In this document: positions 18,401 through 25,812 of the stretch, one piece after another
Layout of the letters: each line of letters opens with the position of its first letter
How positions within the stretch are numbered: position 1 is the first letter of the stretch
Source: Paenibacillus sp. yr247
GTDB lineage: Bacteria; Bacillota; Bacilli; Paenibacillales; NBRC-103111
Length of the DNA stretch: 64,000 bases
Reading direction: 5' to 3'
NCBI RefSeq assembly: GCF_900103825.1
Contig: NZ_FNIF01000001.1
Span: forward strand, 372,001-436,000
Translations under genes and position numbers: made by a program
The notes under the pieces: generated by a model
Database searches by the model: none
Seen by the model: only the letters and a program-made list of their open reading frames with translations
What the model was told of the DNA's origin: nothing

Positions 18401-19456
18401 ACGGATTGGTATTTGCCAGATTTTGAACTGGCTAAAGCAAAAAGCTATCTCGATTGGGTCGGACCTGCCCTGCTTCGTCATCCGGATGCGACACTTTGGA
18501 GAGAGCGAATTGGCATTAGTGAGGCATCCTCTGGGGTGCGTTTGCTTCAAGATCCTTCGCAGTGGAAGTTGACGGTGATTACACCTGAGAGCTTGAACAT
18601 GGAAGAAACGCTGGAAGATGAGAGCCTAGTACCAAATGCTGATCGTTTGGAGGGCATTCGTAGTATTCAGTCTGTACCTACAGGCGGCGTATGGAAGGAA
18701 TGGCTGGATGCGCGGCTTTCTTGGGAGTATGTATACCCGGATGCGCCTAAGCTTTTTGCTAAAACGACTGTGTCGGAAATGAAGCGTTTATCTGAACTTA
18801 ATCGTATTGCGGGAGAAATGGAATTCCCATCTGCAACAGATACTGCTTCTTTAAGTGAATTGGTCGCATCAGTTGGAAGTATTAAACCAACGGCTTCTAT
18901 TTGGCGAAGGCCCAGATTCATGGAAGAGAAACAGCTAACTGCGGCTGAGAAAGGTACCGTTGTACATGCCGTCATGCAAAACCTTTCTCTTCAGGAAGTT
19001 CCGACAGAAGAAAGTATACAGGCAACTCTCGCGGAAATGCTGAACAAACAAACACTTACGCTAGAGCAATGTGATGTTGTAGATATTCCAGTTGTACTGC
19101 GCTTTTTCCAGACAGAGATTGGGATACGGATGGTACAAGCAGCGAATGTTCAGCGAGAGGTTCCGTTCAGCTATGGTTTACCTGCGGATGAGGTATACAC
19201 GGGAACAGATCGTTCCACGACAGGTGAGACGGTGCTTATCCAAGGGGTTATCGATTGTTTATTCGAAGACGAGCTGGGGCTCGTACTGGTTGATTATAAA
19301 ACGGATGCGGTGAAGGGAAGCAGTGATGCGGAGCTGAGGCTGCGTTACGAGAAGCAAATATCGCTGTATACGCGAGCCGTGGAACATATTTGGAAGCGTC
19401 CTGTAAGCGGGAAGTTTCTATATTTCTTTGATGGGGCGAAATTATTGGAGATGTAA
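15494..19456 (+). CDS. addA: ATP-dependent helicase/nuclease subunit AddA
   Basis: A 1320-residue UvrD-type helicase fused to a RecB nuclease domain. Walker A is AAAAGSGKTAVLVERI (about residues 31-46), motif II is VLLDEYQDTN, motif III GDVKQSIYRFR, motif VI VALTRAREKLYLLG, and the nuclease motif is LVDYKTDAV near the C-terminus. It starts with GTG behind GAAAGGAG. Somewhat longer than Bacillus AddA (about 1230). Works with AddB in recombinational repair; the next genes encode SbcCD, making this a double-strand-break processing cluster. A GC-rich patch lies at roughly 15890-16260. Confidence 0.97.
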   Translation: MNKQQPKPPGSTWTDDQWDAITLKGQNMLVAAAAGSGKTAVLVERIIRRISDEWEPIDVDRLLVATFTKAAASEMKHRIREALEKELMKQPHSQHLRKQLALMGRASITTLHSFCLEVVQRYFSLIRLDPGFRIANETEAELLRQDLLGDMLEEYYAASGENSAFWRLVDSFSGERNDDAIMQLIQKLYDVSRSHPWPEYWLRATASMFGAPAPQEVPEEAASVMQEALPYVAATSAPADYSIWEQSLIRDLSLELEGAADLLRQALQIADSPGGPAPYLDNLREDLLLVNNLLETTTYPWSVMYLGFQTVEFGKLKACKGDDYDKELQEEVKELRNKAKEQINKLQEELFGRTPEQFHQEIAEMAPLLHTLVDLVVDFGHRYQEAKQAKGLIDFADLEHYCLQILSAPGSIPGELYPSEAAQAYRKQFAEVLLDEYQDTNRVQEAIVELISNTKPGNRFMVGDVKQSIYRFRLAEPGLFLEKYKSYRSNKDEMPKTTSEGGRIDLARNFRSRIQVVDAVNYLFKQMMNETVGEIAYDERAELVYGAGYPPSGSDCSVEMLLVDRGTDASDKSESFTDDAEDQEFNPDISGNSTEAASDPLLEAQELETAQLEARTIARHIRGLLGAGGQEVFLVFDKRTGGDRPATYRDIVILLRATQAWSPIIIEELKKQGIPAYAELSTGYFSATEVEVMLSLLKVIDNPYQDVPLAAVLRSPVVQLTAEDLAQIRVSDKSVPFYESVLKLVRSEKSVNNEVLLQKLNFFLELLEKWRNEARQGSLADLIWNIYRQTGYYDFAGGLPGGLQRQANLRALYDRARQYESTSLRGLFRFLRFIERMKESGGDLGTARALGEQEDVVRIMSIHKSKGLEFPVVFVAGMAKMFNQRDLNDAFLLHKELGFGPRFVDTALRVSYPTLPSLAIKRRMKLELLAEEMRVLYVALTRAREKLYLLGTVKSLDKLLRGWGRHLSRTDWYLPDFELAKAKSYLDWVGPALLRHPDATLWRERIGISEASSGVRLLQDPSQWKLTVITPESLNMEETLEDESLVPNADRLEGIRSIQSVPTGGVWKEWLDARLSWEYVYPDAPKLFAKTTVSEMKRLSELNRIAGEMEFPSATDTASLSELVASVGSIKPTASIWRRPRFMEEKQLTAAEKGTVVHAVMQNLSLQEVPTEESIQATLAEMLNKQTLTLEQCDVVDIPVVLRFFQTEIGIRMVQAANVQREVPFSYGLPADEVYTGTDRSTTGETVLIQGVIDCLFEDELGLVLVDYKTDAVKGSSDAELRLRYEKQISLYTRAVEHIWKRPVSGKFLYFFDGAKLLEM

Positions 19457-19471
19457 GTTGGGGGATGAGTT

Positions 19472-20650
19472 ATGCGAATTTTACACACGGGCGATTGGCA
19501 CTTTGGCCGAACACTGGAAGGGCGCAGCCGTTTGGAGGAACAGACTGCTTTCGTAGATGAGCTCATACGAATAGTTCAAGATCAAGCCATCGATTTGGTT
19601 TTGATTGCAGGAGACATTTATGACAGCGTCAATCCTCCCGCTGCAGCGGAGCAGCTTTTCTATGAAAGCATTGCGCGATTGGCTGAAGGCGGTAAGCGTC
19701 ATGTAGCTATCATATCGGGCAACCACGATCATCCGGATCGGCTTGCCGCTTCGGGCCCGCTTGCAGCTAAACAAGGCATCACGCTTATCGGGTTGCCTAT
19801 ATCCGATATTCAGTCGATCGGTGTCGCCAGAACAGGGGAGTTAGCTCGTTTAATCGCACTGCCGTATCCATCGGAATCGCGTTTAAAGGAACTGCTTTCG
19901 GATGTAGCGGAGGAGGAAATACTGCGCAGTAAATATTCCGAACGTGTCGGGGCATTCATTCGCAAGCAGGCTGCTTTTTTTGAAGCAGATACTGTGAATT
20001 TGATCATGAGTCATTTATACGTTCTCGGCGGTCATGAAACGGAATCCGAGCGTCCTATCCAAGTAGGTGGCGCCTATACGGTTGATACAACTGCCCTGAC
20101 GGCTGGGGCGCAATATGTTGCGCTTGGCCACTTACATAGACCGCAAAATGTGAAAGCAGCCTCTCCCATCCGTTACTGTGGTTCACCTATCGTTTACAGC
20201 TTCTCGGAAGCAGGACAAGCTAAATCGGTCACGGTGCTTGATCTAGCACCAGGGCAGGTGGCGGAGCCTAAGGAGATTTTTCTAACTTCGGGCCGTCCAC
20301 TTGTGAGTTGGAAAGCCAAAGAAGGCATAGGGCAGGTACACCAATGGTTGGATGAACGCCGTGATGCTTCCGCATGGATTGATCTGGAAATCACGATGAC
20401 AGAAGCTATGTCGATTGAACAGATTCAATCACTGCGCAGAGCATACGATGGCTTCATCCATATTCGCCCGATTTATCCGGAGATGGAGGCTGTCAGAGCA
20501 GCCGTTCCCAAAGCTGATCTGTCGATGGAGGAGCACTTTACACGCTTCTACTCGCGTCAAACTGGCGGTGCACAGCCTGAACCAGAGTTGGTTCGTTTAT
20601 TTCTAGAGCTGCTGCAGGAGAAGGAATTGGCGGATGCGGCTGGGGAGTAA
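19472..20650 (+). CDS. sbcD: Exonuclease subunit SbcD (Mre11 homologue)
   Basis: A 392-residue metallophosphoesterase nuclease. The phosphoesterase motifs are HTGDWHFGRTLEG, AGDIYD, SGNHDHPDR, and YVALGHLHRPQ, providing the two-metal site. With SbcC (Rad50-like) it opens hairpins and removes protein-blocked DNA ends. It starts 15 bases after addA behind GGGGGATGAG, so it is probably on the same transcript. Confidence 0.96.
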   Translation: MRILHTGDWHFGRTLEGRSRLEEQTAFVDELIRIVQDQAIDLVLIAGDIYDSVNPPAAAEQLFYESIARLAEGGKRHVAIISGNHDHPDRLAASGPLAAKQGITLIGLPISDIQSIGVARTGELARLIALPYPSESRLKELLSDVAEEEILRSKYSERVGAFIRKQAAFFEADTVNLIMSHLYVLGGHETESERPIQVGGAYTVDTTALTAGAQYVALGHLHRPQNVKAASPIRYCGSPIVYSFSEAGQAKSVTVLDLAPGQVAEPKEIFLTSGRPLVSWKAKEGIGQVHQWLDERRDASAWIDLEITMTEAMSIEQIQSLRRAYDGFIHIRPIYPEMEAVRAAVPKADLSMEEHFTRFYSRQTGGAQPEPELVRLFLELLQEKELADAAGE

Positions 20651-20789
20651 TTCGGAGGACTGCGGTGGACGATGAAGGACCGGGGCATTAGATGTAGTTG
20701 CTTGCAGAAGTTAATTTTATGCCCAGAAAGTAGTTGTGGATAACTTTAAGGAACTTAATAAAGGTTTTTGTTGAAAGGAGGACTTCATT

Positions 20790-23700
20790 ATGCGTCCAAT
20801 TCAGTTGCAGATGTCCGGGCTTCAGAGTTATCGGGAATTACAGACGATCGATTTTAGCCAATTGGTGGATGCAGGCGTGTTTGGCATATTTGGGCCGACG
20901 GGCAGTGGAAAATCATCTATTCTGGATGCGATCACGCTATCGTTATATGGAAAAGTAGAAAGGGCTAGCGGAGGCACGCAAGCGATTATGAACCATGCGG
21001 AGCAGACGTTGTTTGTTTCTTTTACGTTTGAGCTTACGAATGCGGCAGGTACAGAGCGTTACCATGTTGAACGGCAATTCAAGCGTGGAACGGAGATGTC
21101 CATCAACGGAACGATTACTCGGCTTTTACATATCAAAGAGAATGAAACCGTCGTACTAGCGGACAAAGCGGGTGAGGTGAATCAGCAGATACAGCACATT
21201 TTGGGGCTGTCTATGCAGGATTTTACGAGAGCCGTCGTACTTCCGCAAGGGAAATTCGCAGAATTTTTGACATTGACGGGCAAGGATCGCAGGCAAATGC
21301 TGCAAAGGCTTTTCCACCTTGAACAGTATGGAGATCATCTGAGCGCGAAGGTTAGCTCCAAAGTGAAAGAAACGGACAGCTCCGTGAAGCAGTTTGCAGC
21401 TGAGCAGCAGGGACTTGGCGATGCTTCGGAGAAAGCGCTGCAAGAGGCGAATGACAGACTCCGGGAAGCGGAGCAAGAAGCGGTTAGAAGTCGTATTCAT
21501 CTAGAACAGCAGGAAAAACGTTTTGACGAACAAAAGCAAATATTTCAATGGCAGCAAGAGAATGCGGCGCTTGAATTTGAGAAGCAAAAGCTGCAGGGAC
21601 AAGAGGAACTAATCCGGGAGAAAGAGCTGCTTCTTCAAAAGGCGGAGCAAGCCGAAAGGGTCAGACCGTACCTGGAGCAGCATATTTTGGCTTCAAAAGA
21701 CGTACTTACTGGTCAAACGCAGCTTACAAACGCAGTAGCGAGTCAGCAGTCAGCGGAAACAACGTACCAACAAGCCACTCAAAAATTCGAACATGCGCAG
21801 CAAGAACTGGCGTTACAGGAAGGGCCGCTTTTACTTCGTTTGGACCAACTACAGCAGGCTCTCGTTATCCAGCAGGAGCTCGAGCAAATTCAGCAGCAAA
21901 TACAAATCGCTCAGCAGCATGAAACTGAAGTGAAGGCGACTTTAACGCTCTTGCAGACTGAAGTGACGAAAAATATAGAAACGAAACAAAAAGCAATCCT
22001 CAAGCAAACCGAGCTGAAAGACCAACTGAAGCAGGTGGAGACTAATGCGGCATTCAGACAGCTGTTGCAAACTGCGGTTCAAGAGAAAAAGGCGATTGAA
22101 CAGCTTCAAGTTCAAGCGTTTGAAGCTCAGAAGGCCAAGGAAGGTAAAGCTGGCGCGCACTCTGCTGTGGAACAAAGTCAATTGCTATTGGCAGCCACAC
22201 AGCAATCTTTTCAGATGAAGCTGACGGGATGGCTGAAGCAATCACATGAAATCGGTGTTGATGTTCAAATGCAAAGCGCAGCATTCACTGAGTTCATTCC
22301 CGCTTTACAAGTTTGCATGGAGAGACAGAAGCAGCACTGGAAAATGCAAGAGCGTCATGCATTGGCTGCGATACTGGCTGGTGAACTGGTTGATGGGGAA
22401 CATTGCCCTGTGTGCGGGGCGATCGAGCATCCATTCAGGCATCGTGGTGAAGAAAGTACTGAGGGTGTAAATCTGTTTGAAACGGATGCAACAGAGAAGC
22501 TGCTTCGGCAAGGAGATGAGCTGCTTCAGCTGGCGAAAGAGCGTCAATTCACCCACCAGCAATTGCTGCGTAGATTGACGACGGTCAATCAGCAGGCCGT
22601 TGATTTGGCTGCACAGTATGCATCTGGACTAAAACAAGGTGAAGGCTCAGGTGGACAACCGCCGATGACATGGGGGGAGGCGGCTGCTGGGAAAGAAGAA
22701 GGCTCAGCCGTGATGATTGGAGAGCTTCAAGAAGACAGCAGTTTTGAAGCTTTGTGCATGGAATGGAAAGACATGGAGGCAAGAGCGGCTTCCTGTATTT
22801 CCCAAACCGATGAGCTTGAACATTCGTTTCAATCTTTGCTGAAAGAGCAGGCAGCCTTTGAACAGCAGGTTGTACAAGCCAGTGCCCAGCAGCAAGCGGC
22901 AGCGAGCTTGTTAACGGAAGCGGATAGCAGGCTGACTGCAATAAAGGCGGCGCTAGGTGAGCAGTTAATTCGCTGGCAGGAGCGTTTCGCGGAGTTATCA
23001 TGGGAGGCTGTTGAACAACAGCTTGAGCAGCTGCTCGCCAACGAACGACTCGCTGAGGATTTACGAGGCCGTATTGAGAAGAGCATCCCGTTTCTTGATG
23101 TGCTGCTAGTGAAGATCGACGAGCTCCAGCATGCCGCATTGGAGCAGGATCGCACCGCCCTGCAGCTTCACGAGCGGCTGCAGGGCCTGGCTCAGCTCGC
23201 GGCTGACAAGTCGCGGCAGCTCGATTTGCGGGCGCCCGGCGCGGCTGTGCCGCAGCTCATCGCGGAGGCGACCTCCGCACTTGAGCAGCTGCGGCAGCTC
23301 GCGCAGCAAACCAAGCTCGCGCACGCTGCCGCGCAGCGCGAGCAATCCCTGGCGGCGCAGCGCTACAGCGCCGCCGCCGAAGCCGCTGCTGCCGCCGCGC
23401 GGCAGCTGGCGCAGACCGAGCGCGCGCTGCATGGCGCGCTCGCGGATAACGGCTTCGCGTCACGCGAAGCCGCAGAAGCCGCGGCGCTGGCGCCCGAGCA
23501 GCGCCGCCAGTGGGCGCAGCTCGCGGCCGAGCACCGCGAGCGCGAGCAGGCGCTGCGCGCCCAGCTGGCGCAGCTGGCAGCGAAGCTGCAGGGCCGCGTG
23601 CTGAGCGCGGACGAGTGGGCGCAGACGCAAGCGCAGCTGAGCGCCGCGAAGGCAGGCGCCGAGGCTGCGCTCGAGACGCGGGCCAAGGCGGCGCAAGGCG

Positions 23701-24281
23701 CGAGCGAGCTCGCCACGCGGCATGCGCGGTGGTGCGAGCTCGAAGCGCGCCGTGCTGAGCAGGCGACGCAGCTGGAAAGGCTTGGCAAGCTGCAAGCCGT
23801 GCTCAAAGCCAATGCCTTCGTCGAGTACCTTGCCGAAGAGCAGCTCATGCAGGTCAGTCGCGCAGCTTCGGAGCGATTGGGTGAATTGACGCGTCGACGT
23901 TATGCAATTGAGGTCGACTCGGGTGGTGGCTTTGTCATCCGTGATGATGCCAACGGAGGCGTGAAGCGCCCGGTTAGCACGCTGTCGGGTGGTGAAACAT
24001 TCCTTACCTCGCTGGCATTAGCGCTAGCCCTATCGGCACAGATTCAGCTGAAGGGGGAATACCCTCTGGAATTCTTCTTCCTCGATGAAGGCTTTGGCAC
24101 GCTTGACCAAGATCTGCTGGATATGGTCATTGGTGCGCTTGAGAAGCTTCACATGGATAGCCTAGCGGTAGGCGTCATTTCCCACGTACCCGAGCTGCGA
24201 GCTCGCCTATCCCGTAAATTAATCGTCCAGCCAGCGGAGCCATCGGGTCGCGGGAGCCGTATTGTTCTGGAAGAACATTAA
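20790..24281 (+). CDS. sbcC: Exonuclease subunit SbcC (Rad50-like SMC ATPase)
   Basis: A 1163-residue SMC-like ATPase. Walker A is GPTGSGKSS, the zinc hook CPVCG is at about residue 539 in the middle of two long coiled coils, the signature is LSGGETFLTS, and Walker B is FFLDEGFGTLD. The ATG follows GAAAGGAGG. The second coiled-coil arm (about 23100-23850) is extremely Ala/Gln/Glu/Arg-rich and its DNA is far more GC-rich than the rest of the gene; this creates many long but meaningless open frames on both strands. The 139 bases before the gene hold nothing evident besides the ribosome binding site. Confidence 0.96.
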   Translation: MRPIQLQMSGLQSYRELQTIDFSQLVDAGVFGIFGPTGSGKSSILDAITLSLYGKVERASGGTQAIMNHAEQTLFVSFTFELTNAAGTERYHVERQFKRGTEMSINGTITRLLHIKENETVVLADKAGEVNQQIQHILGLSMQDFTRAVVLPQGKFAEFLTLTGKDRRQMLQRLFHLEQYGDHLSAKVSSKVKETDSSVKQFAAEQQGLGDASEKALQEANDRLREAEQEAVRSRIHLEQQEKRFDEQKQIFQWQQENAALEFEKQKLQGQEELIREKELLLQKAEQAERVRPYLEQHILASKDVLTGQTQLTNAVASQQSAETTYQQATQKFEHAQQELALQEGPLLLRLDQLQQALVIQQELEQIQQQIQIAQQHETEVKATLTLLQTEVTKNIETKQKAILKQTELKDQLKQVETNAAFRQLLQTAVQEKKAIEQLQVQAFEAQKAKEGKAGAHSAVEQSQLLLAATQQSFQMKLTGWLKQSHEIGVDVQMQSAAFTEFIPALQVCMERQKQHWKMQERHALAAILAGELVDGEHCPVCGAIEHPFRHRGEESTEGVNLFETDATEKLLRQGDELLQLAKERQFTHQQLLRRLTTVNQQAVDLAAQYASGLKQGEGSGGQPPMTWGEAAAGKEEGSAVMIGELQEDSSFEALCMEWKDMEARAASCISQTDELEHSFQSLLKEQAAFEQQVVQASAQQQAAASLLTEADSRLTAIKAALGEQLIRWQERFAELSWEAVEQQLEQLLANERLAEDLRGRIEKSIPFLDVLLVKIDELQHAALEQDRTALQLHERLQGLAQLAADKSRQLDLRAPGAAVPQLIAEATSALEQLRQLAQQTKLAHAAAQREQSLAAQRYSAAAEAAAAAARQLAQTERALHGALADNGFASREAAEAAALAPEQRRQWAQLAAEHREREQALRAQLAQLAAKLQGRVLSADEWAQTQAQLSAAKAGAEAALETRAKAAQGASELATRHARWCELEARRAEQATQLERLGKLQAVLKANAFVEYLAEEQLMQVSRAASERLGELTRRRYAIEVDSGGGFVIRDDANGGVKRPVSTLSGGETFLTSLALALALSAQIQLKGEYPLEFFFLDEGFGTLDQDLLDMVIGALEKLHMDSLAVGVISHVPELRARLSRKLIVQPAEPSGRGSRIVLEEH

Positions 24282-24429
24282 ATTGATGTTCTCGTAATTG
24301 TTTGCGTTTAATTTTATCGTGAGAGATCAAATGTACCAGATGAATGGTAAGTGGTCTTCTTAATCATACGGAATTCTTTAATCACTCTTAATCGTTGTAT
24401 TCTTTAATTTATTCTCTCAAATCCAACCC

Positions 24430-24472
24430 AAGGCTAACGACGGCTAACCCTAACCGTCGTTAGCCTTTTTTC
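24430..24472 (+). terminator. Rho-independent terminator after sbcC
   Basis: AAGGCTAACGACGG (24430-24443) pairs perfectly with CCGTCGTTAGCCTT (24454-24467), followed by T. It closes the addBA-sbcDC cluster. The rest of the 285 bases up to the next gene shows nothing else I can support. Confidence 0.88.
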
Positions 24473-24566
24473 CATACGAAAAACCATCATCTGTAGGTGA
24501 TGTCATCAAGCCGATTCGTACAAGTTGGCATACAATGCAACATCTTTACGGAAAAGGAGAATGTGA

Positions 24567-25667
24567 ATGGCTACATTTCATGAGGCTCTTAAACATAAGA
24601 ACAGAATTTCCCCCGTTTTACTGAAGAGATCGGAGGTCATGGCTGTTGGTGTTGGCTATGCAGATCCAAGCAAACCGGCACTAGGTGCAGGCGTCATTGT
24701 CTACACGCATCACAAAATCGTCCCCTCCAGCCTTAACAGCCTCAAAGGAGCAGTGGCCAAAGCAGGCACGGCGGTTCCCGTTCGTTTTGTGCCCACAGGG
24801 ATGTTCAAAACGAATGCTTCCGTTTCAAAACCAAAAGCCATCAAGCCGACACTTTTTCGCAATAGAATTCGTCCCGTGCCAGGCGGTGCAAGCATTGGTA
24901 AACCGGATCCGTCCGCCACAGGTACGGGAGGGGTCATTGTAATCAGAAACAACCAACTCTATATCCTGAGCAACAACCATGTACTCATTAAAAACAACAC
25001 CTCATCTTTCTCAGCAACACTGCAGCCAGGTTCAGTGGATGGCGGCATTTCTGGTAGAGACACAATAGGAAGAGCCTTCCAATTCGTCAGATTACGCCCA
25101 GGTGCAGTAAATTTCCAAGATTCAGCGATTGCGATTCCTAATTCGAACAGCTTGTTGAATCCGCGTTATTTGGTCAGTTCATCGGGGCGGCTAACTACAG
25201 TTCCTGGTCATTTGTTAAGCTACCCTGTCGGTCTCCGAATGATTAAATCGGGACGTACAACGGGATTTGTCAGAGGAACTGTAGAATCCAATAATGTGGA
25301 TGTCCGCGTTTTCTATGGGGGGACGCTAGGGACACTACTGTTCCGAAATCAATCTATTATTCGTGGAAATACGGGACCTGTTTCGCTTCCAGGTGATTCA
25401 GGTTCCGTTTGGCTTCGGGCAAGTGACCGATTTGCTGCAGCACTCAATTTTGCGGGAACGTCAAATGGAGTCCGTTCGATTAGTAATCCTATTGGTACTG
25501 TTATGTCCACGTATGGTTTGCGTATTGCCGTTCCGGCTCCGGGGGGTACCTTCAAAGGCGGAGTCATTAAAGGGATTGCTCCGCGAGGCAATCATTCTTA
25601 CGTTCAGCCTTTAACAGAGGAACAGCGTAAAAGTATACGTGTTGTCCAGGTCAAATCCTCCAAGTAA
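24567..25667 (+). CDS. Chymotrypsin-fold serine protease-like protein, no signal peptide
   Basis: A 366-residue protein whose order of motifs fits a trypsin-like peptidase: SNNHVL (His138), QDSAIAI (Asp185) and PGDSGS (Ser278), all three triad members present in the right order. KSGRTTGFVRGTVE, before the serine, is a strand pair common to bacterial and plant NAL1-like members of this fold. No signal peptide or membrane helix precedes MATFHEALKHKN, so it appears cytoplasmic or exported by another route. Isolated by terminators on both sides. The substrate is unknown; assignment rests on the motifs alone. Confidence 0.7.
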   Translation: MATFHEALKHKNRISPVLLKRSEVMAVGVGYADPSKPALGAGVIVYTHHKIVPSSLNSLKGAVAKAGTAVPVRFVPTGMFKTNASVSKPKAIKPTLFRNRIRPVPGGASIGKPDPSATGTGGVIVIRNNQLYILSNNHVLIKNNTSSFSATLQPGSVDGGISGRDTIGRAFQFVRLRPGAVNFQDSAIAIPNSNSLLNPRYLVSSSGRLTTVPGHLLSYPVGLRMIKSGRTTGFVRGTVESNNVDVRVFYGGTLGTLLFRNQSIIRGNTGPVSLPGDSGSVWLRASDRFAAALNFAGTSNGVRSISNPIGTVMSTYGLRIAVPAPGGTFKGGVIKGIAPRGNHSYVQPLTEEQRKSIRVVQVKSSK

Positions 25668-25686
25668 ATTCTGAAAATTCCATCCT

Positions 25687-25726
25687 GAAACCAGTGAGGT
25701 TAGCCTTATTGGTTTCATTTATTTTT
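25687..25726 (+). terminator. Rho-independent terminator
   Basis: A thirteen-pair stem (GAAACCAGTGAGG with CCTTATTGGTTTC, two G-U pairs, loop TTAG) ends at 25716 and is followed by ATTTATTTTT. Confidence 0.75.
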
Positions 25727-25812
25727 CTTCAAAAGCGCTACTTTAGTTCATCCAAAACGTATCTAGGTATGGGCACATAACTTACAACAGGGTTGAAGGG
25801 AGTCATCTTTTC

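Noticed and set aside
23363..23848. Long antisense open frames within the second half of sbcC
   Set aside because: They come from the GC-rich, Ala/Arg-rich coiled-coil DNA, give low-complexity Ala/Ser/Cys/Arg products and have no ribosome binding sites.
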